64,000 nucleotides of DNA from Malachius bipustulatus. Its lineage: Eukaryota > Arthropoda > Insecta > Coleoptera > Melyridae. Within the stretch, counting starts at the first letter, position 1. Each line of letters starts with the position of its first letter. Both the position numbers and the translations under genes were made by a program. Of the stretch, positions 23,637 to 35,884 are shown piece after piece. Where the stretch lies: positions 93,182,186 to 93,246,185 of the forward strand of contig OU342630.1 in the NCBI GenBank assembly GCA_910589415.1. Reading direction: 5' to 3'. Below the pieces are notes generated by a model. It was not told the DNA's origin, did not search any database, and saw nothing but the letters and a program-made list of their open reading frames with translations.

Positions 23637-24099
23637 TATTTCTCTCTCATGAAACGTAATTAATAGATTCTTCCTTAAACGGATTATATTATTGAACATC
23701 CCCTACATTCATCAAGAATAAGTTCAGAAAAGAAGCTCTGACTAACAAGATTATACTCAAATTGAACTCTTAATACTTCCTCAAATTCAGTAAAATATGA
23801 ACGAATAATATAGAATACGGCTATTTCTTCGTACTTGAGAGGTTGTCGTATCCGTTGTCCATCGACAAACACAGACGTAGAACATAAATTTTAAATTACT
23901 ACAACAAGAGAGATGGATCCAACTTCTAGTATTATGAAAGATGTATTTAATTAAAGTAAATTGTTGAAACAATGAATATTAGATGTAAAGCTTGATTGGA
24001 GGCTGATAATCTTTATAGGTATGTTATAAATACATATAAGATATAACTGAATCTCAACATTCGCAGTTGATTTTCCTGGTGTAAGATACTATCGAGCGA

Positions 24100-24470
24100 T
24101 CGTTGATTTGTTGTTTGTTCCTGCTAGTAGTGGCATTGGGGGGGGGGGGAAAATACTGATAAGAGTGTCGTGCTCCCTGAATTGTGGGATAGTCCCCTCG
24201 TTTTCCTCATTCGCGTCGAGGTTTCCCGTGTCATTACGTGACATTAATCAAAAGTACACCAGTTATTGTGCCAGGAGAGGAGGGCGACCGTGCCTCGAAA
24301 TTCCGAGCAGGTCCGCCCTCTTCGCGAATTGTTCGAATGCGATGTGTAATTATGTAAAGCAGGAACGTCTTAATTACCACTCTTTATTCAAAATCAGGTG
24401 AATGATAATTCGGTACGCCTGCGAAGCTCCGCTGTCGCCGCTGCTCAAACAGATGAAGCAAACTACTGCA
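24100..24470. promoter_or_regulatory. GC-richer unique-looking island in the long intron
   Basis: An 11-G run sits at about 24137-24147, followed by CpG-containing sequence (TTCGCGTCGAGG, GGGCGACCGTGCCTCG, TTCGCGAATTGTTCG) in AT-rich surroundings. It shows no repeat signature and no convincing frame. It may be an enhancer; evidence is compositional only. Confidence 0.25.
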
Positions 24471-25734
24471 AAAGTGTTTAATTTGCGGCAAAGTACGAAA
24501 TAAATTACTGAACACAATTACTCGACTTGCAAATGAACCTTGCACGGCGATTTCTGCTCGATACCTCTAATTGGAGGACTTTATGTTTAAGATTTCGTTA
24601 TATTGTGATCTTCTGACTTGGAATCAAGCGACTGAGAAATTTATGTAAAGTCGAAACAGCGATGAAACATCAATTACCAAATAAGAACTCGTATAATGTG
24701 CTACTAGAGCAACGAAGCAACGACTTGTTTAATAAAATCTGTACAAGAATTGCTTCTCAAGGAGTTTAGAGTAAGTATTCAGAGTGGTTCCAGTGAAGCG
24801 CTTTCATTAGACTTTTTTATTAGAAAAAAAAAATAACTCAGACAGCCATTTTAGTTTCCTGATGAATAAACAACCTGGATCTCTACCGCTCATACTTATT
24901 TAGAGTCATCAAAGGTAGTTTGGAAATTAGATATAACATCGAACATTATTCTTGAATAATTCATGCGAAAATGTACTTTTCCAATAATATTTTGGGTTTA
25001 GAAGTAATAATACAATATTGTACGATAATTTTTACCGAAAGTATGATATTATTCAGATCCTCAAGCTCAAAGAAAAAATATAACCAGCCCCAGCACGAAA
25101 AGGGATGTTTGAGGACTTGTTTGTCTCTTGCGTTACTACTGCGTATTTTAATAATTTTAAGCGTCACTCGTCCCATAAAAGACGTCCAAAATTAAAATGC
25201 TAAATATAGAAAAAAAAAACTAATTTGAAGAAAGAGGACTTTATACATAAGTAACAAAGAAATACTTACCCAATAAAATTTTGAATGTCGATGCCTCCGT
25301 CTATTTTTAATAAGGGAAAAAGATAATAATTCTGATCGACACAAATCACACGAATCTGAAGATAGAGACGCAACTGTTTTGCCACTATTAATGCTCGTCA
25401 GTTTATGGCAAAATACATCAGAAGAGGATGTTATTCCAAGAAAATAATCGCAGACTTATATTTGCATAATAATCTGCAAAATAACAATATATTATTTCAT
25501 TGAAGAAATTATGCAGATTGAGGAGCAATACAGGTCCAGATTCTACCATGGTGAGTGGATTTATACAGTGGGGACAATAAAGTGTCCACTTTTTGATAGT
25601 AAACTCGCCACCTTGCATGCACTTTGTCCAATAGAGATGAAGGGCATAAGTGTTTTGTACGCATGGCGAAAACGTATGAATGTGTGGCTGCTTATGGGAT
25701 AAGTTAATTAAAATGTAAATTTCAATTAATTATT

Positions 25735-25860
25735 TAACGCCAAATTTATAATGCCTTCATCCTTCATCTCTGTCATTTCATCATGGCCAATGATACTGCT
25801 TTTAACGCCATATCTATAATACCTTCATCTCTATTGACCGATGATACTGCTATCATTATT
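25735..25860 (+). repeat. Two-copy tandem repeat (about 60-bp unit)
   Basis: TAACGCCAAATTTATAATGC and TAACGCCATATCTATAATAC each precede CTTCATC-TCT and a block containing GATGATACTGC or CAATGATACTGC. Confidence 0.6.
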
Positions 25861-26686
25861 TTGGTCGAATTACAATATGGCGGGTTTATTGTCTATAGTG
25901 TTCACATTATATCTATTGTCATCTATTGTCCACACCGTTACAAATTCTGTTACTGTCGATTTTACATAATATCACACCAATTCGTAACTAATACTATATT
26001 ATAGGTGCCTATTTACGAAATTGTTAGAAATACTATTATCGAATAGATGGTATTGTCGTTTAATAAAGCAAAATTGTTGCTTGTCAGACAAGGCAAACTG
26101 GCAAGCCTCGATAAAGGAAAAAGTTGCCGTCTCTGTTTTCAAACTAATTATTATAATGTGTCGTTCGAAAGAAATAATTATTTTTCACTTAATAAAAATA
26201 CAAGGAAGAAGCAAGCGTTTATTGATTATTATTATGAGGTTTTATTAATCTCTGCGGCTGGCATCCTCCTTTTGTGGTCGATTATTAAAAAAATACGTAC
26301 TTACCTACAATTTTTTTTCTATTTGATAAAAAGATAAAATTTTAGGCCAACAATCAGACGAGTTCTTAGAAATTAATTGTTGCCTCTCAGAAAATATAAA
26401 TTTTTCGTGTCTTCTTCTTTGTTTTCTACTTCTTTCGTACAGTTTGATATTTGGGCACTTTTTCTTACAAGTGCTCAAATATAAACCTCCCAATTACTAC
26501 AGCAGACTGTGCTCAAAATTTTGGCTTGTTGCATTCTGATTTTTCTTCCTTAAATCCATATGCATGACTAACGTGATGTGATTAAATTAAAATCTCACGT
26601 ATAATACTTAAGTATTATTAACGATGATTGCTCCAACCTTTAGGAGCAGTGTTTGTTTTTGCATGTATCCGAGCAAATTCGAACTA

Positions 26687-27693
26687 TACAGGGTGTTACT
26701 TAATGATAGGCCCTAATTTCAAGGGCGCGTTCCTGAACCAAGTTCAAGTATAAAAGTTTATACAAGGTGTCCAGGTATGAGTGTAAGAGCTACACGTGGC
26801 GACCTTCCTTGGACTATTTTGAGTAAAAAATCTTAATACAATAATGCTCTAAACGTCTTCACGGTGCCACAGGAGGTCATCAAAGTTAGAAATTCTGGGT
26901 CACAAATATGCAAATTATTGAACTTCTATTTCCTTTTGCAGTTACAGTTAACATTTTCAAAGACTTTTGCAAAGTCTTAGTTCATTTAATTATTTCGTAA
27001 CAGTGCAATTATTAACTTTTTTAACATTTCTAAAAAAAAAAAATTTAGGAAATGTTAAAAAAGTTAATAATTGCACTGTTACTAAAATTAAATGAAATAA
27101 GACTTTGCAAAAGTCTTTAAAAATGTTAACCGTAACTGCAAAAGGAAACAGAAGTTCAATAATATGCATATTTGTGACCCAGAATTTCTAACTTTGATGA
27201 CCTCGTGTGGCACCGTGAAGAGGTTTAGAGCATTATTGTATTAAGATTTTTTACTCAAAATAGTCCAAGGAAGGTCGCCACGTGTAGCTCTTACACTCAT
27301 ACCTGGACACCCTGTATAAACATGTATTGTGTCCTGAAGTGTCTGATTAAAGATTAAAAAAATGTTTTTTATCTAAATGTAGTTTTTACATTTTTTTTTG
27401 TCAATATTATTCGTGAGACTACCCACCGAGACGCCACTGGAACTTGTAATTATCTTTTAGTTAGTGTCAACTTAGCGTCTTATTAAAATAATTACCTCTG
27501 CTAGATTTCAACAAAATGGGCAAAAGGATCATTTAGATATTAATTAAAAAAAAAAAAAAAAATTTAAACTTTGACACCCTGTATCTTGAAAACCAGGCAC
27601 TTCAGGACACATGTTTATATGAACTTTTCTACTTGAATTTGGTTCAGAAACGCGCCCTTGAAATTATGGCCTATCATTAAATAACAGCCTGTA
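26687..27693. mobile_element. Outer fold-back element with TACAGGGTGTTACTTAATG termini
   Basis: The left end TACAGGGTGTTACTTAATGA mirrors the right end TCATTAAATAACAGCCTGTA, and the arms continue through CAAGGGCGCGTTCCTGAACC and its inverse. The left arm is split by a second palindrome (26761-27316); the right arm is uninterrupted. Confidence 0.8.
26761..27316. mobile_element. Inner palindromic MITE nested in the outer fold-back
   Basis: Near-perfect palindrome with arms of about 275 bases (ACAAGGTGTCCAGGTATGAG at the left, CTCATACCTGGACACCCTGT at the right) and an A/T run at the centre (about 27038). It interrupts the outer left arm at TATA: the outer right arm, read inverse, has the unbroken site CATATAAACATGTG. 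A deleted copy lies at 9711-9900. Confidence 0.85.
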
Positions 27694-27723
27694 TATCTTG
27701 GTGGAACAACATCAATAATTACG

Positions 27724-28395
27724 TTTATCTACGAGTGATTCATAAAATGCACTTTTTTAGACGTTTCTTAGTTCATAAAATGTACGATTATCTTGAAGAG
27801 TGAAATAAAGTAAAAAGGAGCGAAATAAAGTGCCGTAGCGGTTCATTATTTAACGCTAAATCTGACAAGTTACTGCACGACGAACGAAGTACAGTACAAG
27901 TTCTAGTCAGCGGAGCGGCTCGATTCGGCGATCGCTGATACACGAGACGCTGATCGCTGGATTACATTATTGCATCCCGACGCCAACCGCTCCTAATACT
28001 TGTGTTGCTCCGTGCTCGGCTTGTTGACACCATGCACGTCGTAATTTATTAGCAGAGCGCCAGATCTATTTACAATTAATATTTTGTGTTTTGTGTCATT
28101 TAATTATACCTAAAATGGATACCATTGTAGGTGATTCAATGAATGAAATATCTTCTACACCGGAAGAAATTATTTTTCAATCAAATATGGCTGCACAAAA
28201 TCTGTTAGGTACCTATCTCAAAAATATAAAGAAGAAGAATTTGACATATTAAGCAATATGTCACCTTTATGAACTGACGTGATGAAAAAAGCGTTAATAG
28301 CTTCAAAGAAACACTTACATAAGATATGAATGCATTGGAAAGTTTTTTTTTTATAATAAAAACTTTCCTTCTAATTTAAGTCACTCGTAGATAAA
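27724..28395 (+). mobile_element. Element bounded by 15-bp inverted repeats TTTATCTACGAGTGA
   Basis: A perfect 15-base inverted pair lies at 27724-27738 and 28381-28395. The interior carries a CpG-rich promoter-like segment (about 27880-28060) and a short open frame (28115-28252). A related hairpin abuts on the right at 28405. Confidence 0.5.
28115..28252 (+). pseudogene. Short open frame, possible N-terminus of a Crypton-like tyrosine recombinase
   Basis: The ATG at 28115 opens 45 codons: MDTIVGDSMNEISSTPEEII, then MAAQNLLGTYLKNIKKK and a stop. After NLL, the -1 frame reads SQKYKEEEFDILSNM. NLL followed by S-K-K-Y-E-E-x-F is reminiscent of the start of Crypton-type tyrosine recombinases, so a frameshifted relic is plausible. 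Upstream 200 bases are GC-richer with CpGs and look like a promoter plus 5' UTR. There is no catalytic domain. The family guess is weak; an unknown small protein or chance frame is possible. Confidence 0.3.
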
Positions 28396-28404
28396 ATTTT
28401 GTAT

Positions 28405-28511
28405 GCAACATATGCATAAAGTGCCTTTTTTTCACTTCTGGGATTGCCGCATTCGCCTGCGGTCAAACTTCCCAGTCGTGAAAAAAAGTACCACTTTATG
28501 CACTTGTTGCA
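28405..28511. repeat. Hairpin repeat of about 107 bases
   Basis: GCAACATATGCATAAAGTGC pairs with the inverse CACTTTATGCACTTGTTGC. Between them, TTTTTTTCACTTCTGGGA and TCCCAGTCGTGAAAAAAA also pair around a CpG-containing loop. It may be a non-autonomous element tip related to the neighbour at 27724. Confidence 0.65.
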
Positions 28512-29439
28512 TAAATAACTATTATCATATTTTTCATTTAGAAGTTTTCAAAATAGAAATTTGATCTCATAAACGACGTTGCTTACGTACTTGCATTTAT
28601 GCATATGGAATAATGCCTGTGGGTTGAACATTTGAAATTCAATACCGCTAACTAGAGTATTTTAAAATGTGCAATCGGCGATCCATTATGTCATAATCGA
28701 CGATAAACTACTACTATATAAACGATTGGCTTCCAATATAACAGGTATGTATACATTTTTGTTTTACACCAGTATAAAACCACACAATGAATTAATTCAG
28801 CTTGTCAAAATGTCCAGCAAACAAGAGAATTTATTGCAAATGAATAATAGTCTACCATATGAAAATCAAAACCATTCAAATGAAGATTTTTACACAGGAT
28901 ACATAATAGCAAACAAACCCCCTTTCGGCTGTCTAACAATGTGGTTTAATCATCAATTCAATATGATTATAGTTTTATAACTGCAAAATTATTCACATAT
29001 TATTTATTATTGGTGTTATATTTAAAAACATTTTTCGAGAACATCTATTCTATGTTTATGTTCTCTCAACTTACGTGTTAAATATTGGATGTAAGGAAAA
29101 TCCGAATAGTTTCCTGAAAGTAAATAAAATATGAAAACTCATGAAAAATATCTAAATGCACTCGTGGAACCAACAGGGCCTGTTCATTGTATCGGAATTG
29201 TATAGTATACCTTCCATCTTTTACATTATTCATATAAAAAAAAACTTTAAATAGGAAGTAATCCATATTCACGTTTGGATTATCATGTGGTCAAATATGG
29301 ATTATCAAAGCCAGTCTCGGTAATGATTAATCTCTCTCTAAACTTCAACAGATATAATAATAATCATACTTAAACCGCAAATACCCTAAGTAACTGAAAC
29401 ATAAAGCTGAAAATGTAAAAAAAAATGCAGTCAATCAGA

Positions 29440-29765
29440 CAAAGAGCAGTGAAGAATCTCCGTAGCAGAGCCCAGGTCGGCAGATTTGCCTTCAGTACGA
29501 GCAAGAGCACTACGGTGGTAATTGGTGCTTGTAAATGTAGCCGGCGTCTATGGGGAGGTACAAAAGGATGCTTCCTTAGTTACCCCACAACCCGCTAATT
29601 ACAGGGGCAGCCATTGTTGCGTAAGGGTTTACTTAAGCTCCCTGGTAACAATTACCCAATTACCTTTTCTAACTCGTCCTCGTTCCCGGTACACACGCCT
29701 CGATTGCTACGAGTCTGGACTAGTATGGATTGCACGTTTTAATTTGAACCGAATGAAGTTCATTT
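29440..29765. promoter_or_regulatory. Candidate intronic regulatory island with homeodomain-like sites
   Basis: Unique-looking, GC-richer than flanks, with GCTAATTACAGG, CAATTACCCAATTACC and TTTAATTTG words that fit homeodomain binding sites. It has no good reading frame and no repeat ends. It is a compositional candidate only. Confidence 0.25.
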
Positions 29766-31029
29766 GTTAATAAGAAAATTTCTATTTTTAACGAAATATC
29801 TTTATTGCGTAAACGCGACTAGAAATTGTGAAATTGGAAGCAGTTATAAGAATAGCTTGCTGCTAAAGGGTGGGTGCGATTGAAAAGGTGTGCCGCAAAT
29901 TTAATTATTTACCGCATAGTACGTCAAAAACAACAATTTTGCAAAGTTTTTTTTTTTTTTTTTTGTTTTGAGACATGATGATTCTGCGTTTATTTTATTA
30001 AATAAATTATTAGAAGCACCATGAAGAAATATGTGTAAAAGTGGTGTATCGAAAAATTACAGTAAATGTATAAAGTTCAACCATTACTAAAACTAATTAT
30101 GGTCTTTATGGTGCTAACATGCCTGTTCTATTTCGGATTCCAGTCGTAGCAGTTCGCACACACTTTCATGATGCTTTCATTTTACCACATGCATTAGCAT
30201 ACAAGACATCATGCACGTAAGAACATGGGGAAACATGTTTCCCAATATGTCAACGACTGCATATCGCACATGTAAAGGTAAATTGGTTCTTAGTCTAAAA
30301 CAAGATCTTAAAGGTTTAAAAATATTTAAAAAGGGTCTAAATTTAGGACTTAGGTCTAAACTTTAAAATTAAAATTTTTATTTAGGTGCCTTTTCAAATA
30401 TTTTTAAGACTTTTAACTTTATGATCTGTAAATATACAGAGGGGTGTCATTCAGAAAATAATGAGGTAGGTACTGATTTCCCGAGCATAATAACCAGATG
30501 TAATTTATCATGTAATAAAATGTCAATATTTTTTGTTTAATCACGTCATAAAGTTTATATTTTGTCATTTCAGTTTCGAAATGACATTCTTTTAGGCACA
30601 AGTTCCATCATAAGTGAAAACAATGACAACTACCAAAAGCAAGTTTTCATGAAGCCTGTCACTTTGACAATAAAAAAATAGGCACCTACCGATTTGTGGA
30701 ATTCGTATCTTGTTTTTGGCGACTTAGAATTCATAAGTTAGAGTTTATTGGCGACTTATCAAAAAATCTTGTGTAACACATGTCTAACTCGGCCTTCGGC
30801 TTTGTTTGACAATTTTCGTCGCGTGCTTAAAACACTCCCATTTTGCAACTTTTATCACAAATAACAGCTAATTCTTGTCATTTTCTATCTTGACAAGGGG
30901 ATTGAAACGCTTCCTGCACCGAAAAATAATTAATTAAAGTCTTTGATGTTTGCTTGCTTTTTGTTAACTCTTTTCAGAGAAGGCAGGACTTTGGGAAAAT
31001 ATGAAGAGATAGCAACGCCAAAGACATCT

Positions 31030-31125
31030 GAATTTTCCCAGAATTTTTGAGCAAAATTGGGTTTTCGGCTTCCCTCTCGAAGATGCAGCAGATCACGTAA
31101 CCTGCCACTGAGCTACACGGCGGTG
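31030..31125 (-). mobile_element. tRNA-like SINE head relic
   Basis: On the minus strand an A box TAGCTCAGTGGC (31104-31115) and a B-box-like TCTTCGAGAGG (about 31075-31085) are spaced as in a tRNA. Arm pairing is poor, so this is a relic and not a functional tRNA gene. Confidence 0.4.
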
Positions 31126-33702
31126 CACGATAGTTTTGTCATTGGGCATAAAAGAAATAATATTTAAAAACGTTTTTTTTTTATTCCATTAACAATAAAA
31201 ATTATCAGGCTACAAAGCTATAGGACTGATGTCTGAATATCACATAAATATATTAATATTTGGACTTTCCATGCAGAATATCACGATAGTTTTATTATTT
31301 TATCGTAACGGATTTATACGTTGAAAGGTTCGTCTAAAACGCTAAAATGTGTTACTTTGATTAACTACTCTGCTTTGAGTAGATAAGCACTAAGAGGGTG
31401 AAAACCTTCTTTTCCCAGCAGTCTGTCTAAAGTGCTACAGGTTAAAAAAAATCAAAGCACCCCGAAGACACAAATCTATGAAAAAAGCGTTGTGAATTAA
31501 AATTTCTGGTTTTTGATGTCACGATGAAAGGAATAAAACGGGTAGAATAATGAAATAATTTTGCATATCCATAGGACAAAAAGTTAACAGCACAGTATAT
31601 AGGAGCTAACAACCAATTCACAAATTAATAACTCATATAGAGTGAATTTTTATGTTAATAAATATAATTTACATTAGCGCCTTTATAAGAAATATTAAAA
31701 GACGTTAACGTCATTTAAAGGTCTTAAGGTTTACGCTGAAATGATGTGACCCATAAAATGGTCGTGTTGGAATGTATAGCCAATTTATCTGTTTGGTTAC
31801 TTCCATTGCGTTCTGGACAGGCTGAAAAATGTGCTGAATAGCACGTTTCCTTTTATCAATAGAGTCAATGCCACGCACACATACGTCCTTCCATAATACA
31901 CATAGAGCTCAATCCGGACCATTTATCACCCTCCGTGATAGATGAAGGCGTAATTTATTCATATCGTTCTCCAAATATCCTTTCATAATCGTGGGCTTCC
32001 ATAATATTTCTTTGCAATAAATAATCACAGGGCTCGCGATTAACATGTCAAAACCGCTACCGTCGTTTATAATATCAACACAATGTTTTGATTGCGCGGG
32101 GAGGATATCCTTCATTTAAATATCAGAAGAAATACCAAACAGTTAGAAGCATCGAGGGTCTTTTTCAGATATCTTAAATTTATTTGCTCTCCTAACATGC
32201 TCCGATGAAATGAAATATCTTTTTCATTTGACAAGCTGTTCAAGACTTCGTGCTTTGAAAACGTCAGAAAAGTTTTTACGATATGGTCATAATTGGGGTA
32301 ATTCAATAAATAAAACATTAATGATAAAAACGTTCCTTTTGCAACGGTCTGATGAAACAGCTAAATTAATTTTTCGCGTTTTCAAAATAACGTTTTTTCT
32401 TTTCCATTTTAACTCAATTTCTCAAATTTTCTGTAAAAACAATTAAAACGGCTACGAATTTCTCTTAAGACATAATATTCCCCCGCAACCGTATATGTAG
32501 GTAGGTACATTGCAGCCAACTGTTTACTAGTTCATATTCAGTGGTTTAAATCGAATTATTAATTAATTAACAATCGAAATTATTTTAATAAATCGAAACT
32601 ATAATCCAATTGAAATCCTAACATCAAAATTAGATCGGAGGGAGGTATGATGGGTGTTAAAGGATTCTAGGGAGTATTGGAACTGATTGGATTGGAATTT
32701 CGATATATCCGTACCACACTACCCCACCCGACCTTATCTCTTGCTTATTCATAACTGAAATGAAACAAATACAATACACTAATGATAACAAATTAAACAT
32801 TTATTATTATTTTAAAACTTTAATACACCAATATGATATAACCAATAGTTTGATAAGACAAAGCAATTAAAAATCAATAATTATTTGACAGATTTTTAAT
32901 TAACGTTTGTGCAACCGGGCCTTAACAATCGTAGAACTGTAAAACAATCATAAATGTTCTACCTACTTCTAATTATGGGGGATTCTACAAAGTAACGGTT
33001 GAAAACATAAACTTTGTATTCAGTTAAAACAAAACATTTCTTATAATTATAATAAGAATAATTACAACCAAAACATTTATAAATAAGACCTCGTGAAGAA
33101 GAGGCATGTTTTTAAAAGCTGATTTTTGAAACTGCTATAGAACATTTTGGAGTTTTGCCGAGTATACGAGTAAATACATAACCGTTAAGACAAAAAACAC
33201 GGTGTACTTTACAAGATATATTGACTTATATAATATATTTCTACACTATATAGACGCAGCTATGTTACTCCATGTGACATACTTGAGAAAACAACATTCG
33301 CTTGCGATATTTGTTTTAGATGTAGCCAAAATAAATAAACTGTACTCTATCAAAATGTCCAAACAAAATTGTATACCTTCTCTTCCTGGAAAATAACTGA
33401 ATATATATCAAATATCTTGGTGTTTATAAATGTTAAATATGCATACTTCTCTCCGAAACATCACCCGAAAGCATTATTTTCAATTAACGACAGTTTGTAG
33501 AGTAGTAGGTACATAAACACAAATAGTGATAATAAATTTCTCCTTACATTTATATAAACATCCTTAAAAGCGAGTTTCATAATAAATGTTAAGGCCAGTT
33601 TAACTTGAAGTCACTATTGAAAAAAAAAAATAGTAACAAAGGTGAAATTTGACTTTGAAATTAAAAGTGTAATCAAATTGAGATGGTTAATGTTTATTGT
33701 TG

Positions 33703-34160
33703 AACCTGATGCTTTATAAGCTTTTTAGGAAAGGTGCTCATTTTTAATTCGTCCCATCGAGTGATATTGTAGTGAAAAGATCCGAGACATTCCCCTGGCA
33801 AGTAAAACTTAGTTTTCCTGAAACTTACAATTTCAATAAAATTGTTTTGCAGTTTTAGCACGGTTTCAAATGTCGTGTAAATTATGGATTCGGTATTTGT
33901 CAGACTGATTAACGAAGACAAATAGGTAATCGAGAGGAGAGTTCATTCATTAATAATACATTTGAACTGTTACAGAATGTCCTTAGTGGAGTGAGAAACC
34001 GCATATTAAAATCTGTCCAGGAGGGTGGAGGGTACTTTATTCACCACATAAGTTAATTAATAATTGATTTTATTTATCTGCTTTATTTAAATGTCGATAA
34101 AGTTAGTTCCTACTTTATTAAATTTCTTGAATGTTATGACAACTTTATAATAGACCTAAC
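33703..34160 (+). repeat. Dispersed repeat family B, copy 1
   Basis: It shares an ordered series of blocks with 49752-50300: CTTTTTAGGAAAGG, CCTGGCAAGTAAAA, CCGCATATTAAAATCTGTCCAGGA (first 20 bases matched), and TATGACAACTTTATAATAGA. Divergence is high and there is no reading frame. The element class is unknown. Confidence 0.6.
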
Positions 34161-35884
34161 TTAACAAAAAACAGAGCTGTCTGTTATAAAAGGTGAATTA
34201 AAATACCTAAAGCTAAACGTCTTTGCTCACTACTTCAAAAGGATTCTGTTCCGAACAGTCTCTATAATAAATAATTTTTTTCTTCACAGTATAATTTCGA
34301 GGTCACAGACTTTGTTATTCAAACCTTCTCCTTAAAATCGTGATCACCCTCAAAAGTTGAAGTAATCTTTGCTCCCTTTTCAAAATGTACTTCGCGAACA
34401 TTGTTGTAACATTGTTGTCTTTGCTTAACCCGGTTTTATGTTTACTATAATAAATAACTTACTAGTTTTGCTCATAACATGTGGACCATTTGTTCCAGCT
34501 TGGTATAATATTTACTTGCATGAAGGGTAGAAGTTTTGTTCTGTAAAATGTGCTAGTTGTTCCAAGTTACCGGTAGTGGATGCCGAAACACATGAGCACT
34601 AACCTTGGTCGCTCTGGAATTGATTATTAATTTCAGGAGGCCCGGAGTCGTGCGTTCCCATGAGCTAGTTGCTAGACACTTATCGGCATGATAGAATTTA
34701 CGAATGCAAATCAGTTTGCAGGTAGGTACGTATATCAGCCCTAAAATTTACATCGAGATCGGTACGAGATATACATCGGAGCTCAACTGATACGACCCTA
34801 ATAACCAATTAGAGATTTTAAACCGCGTATGCAAATATTGTATGTATATACCTACTCTTCAGTAAGGTGCAGTGGTATAAACCCAGCGATAATACCAATA
34901 TGTATAAAATATTTGAGAGTGGAACAAGGGAAACAAAAACAAATCCGAACTGTCATTTAAAGCTCGATCATAAACAAAAATTTAACTAAGTAAGAAGGTA
35001 TCATTTTTAAAAGCAAATGGCAATCAAAAATAATTGCTGTAAACGAAGTAGTTGTTAGAATTACATATAATTCCAATAAATATGACCTCGAGCATAAAAA
35101 CAAGAATGAATTATGTACAATTCTTTCTCACAAAAATAGAGAGACTTTCAGTTGGGTAATACTGATCATGCATAAATAACCGATTTTTTCCGTAACTGCT
35201 GGTAAAGAAGTATGAAAGACGATTGAAAATTGAAATTGTTTGAATCACAGAAGTCTTCTTGTCAGACATCGGTACAGAAATGATGAAAATGTGATAGCTG
35301 ATTTTGAAGCCGGCAGATGTCATGTGCTCTTCTTTTTTTGTACTGCTTTTAAAATAAGAGTTTACATATTTACTTCAAACTCGAGAGCGAAATTCGTCAG
35401 ATTAAATTCATTGCGTATAATATCTTGAAAATATTAATTTCTCTGAAGGACACAATCTCAGACAAATCTGGTGAACCCAGAGACAAAACAGACACACCGA
35501 TGTTTCCCTGAGATGACTGATGAGCAGACAGAATTGAAAGACTACAATGTTTTATTTAAATCACCAAAGTCTGCGTGGTTTACAGACATGCCGCCATCTG
35601 GTGGTCGTAAGTTGTACTCCGAAGCACTCCAAAGTTTTACCAAGTAATAAACCTTTTTAAATAAGTTTTTAATCACCAGATAGTCTTAATGAGACTAATG
35701 TTCTTGTTAAAATTAATTCTCGTGTGTTAATTCTTGGTTGATCTGACAAAGTGAAGAGCTTTAAAGAAAGCGAAATGACGCATTTGTTGTTTCTTATTAT
35801 ATCAGTACTGTTTCACCAGACCATCCAAGGTTATGTCGTTTAGAGAAACTAACTTTTTTATCAACAAATTATTATAACAGACTG

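Larger units (their letters stand above)
20000..23640 (+). mobile_element. RLE-type non-LTR retrotransposon of the R2/R4/NeSL group, nearly intact
   Basis: One coding region of about 3.28 kb (20252-23536) is split into three frames only at two A-runs (13 A at 20828-20840, 9 A at 22900-22908). Domain order is PHD-like finger, C2H2 finger, reverse transcriptase, CCHC knuckle, restriction-like endonuclease. A 3' UTR hairpin at 23602-23616 and an AATAAA at 23630-23635 mark the 3' end. The 5' boundary is not visible, so 20000 is an estimate. It lies antisense to Lar, in non-rDNA sequence, and has no internal stop other than those caused by the shifts, which suggests a recent insertion. Confidence 0.88.

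Noticed and set aside
26021..26337. Two overlapping open frames of 75 and 96 codons
   Set aside because: Unrecognised, AT-driven residue composition (Lys, Ile, Tyr, Asn), overlapping frames; probably chance.
28669..28980. 103-codon open frame
   Set aside because: No recognisable domain, low-complexity composition, no codon bias or splice context; likely a chance frame in AT-rich DNA.
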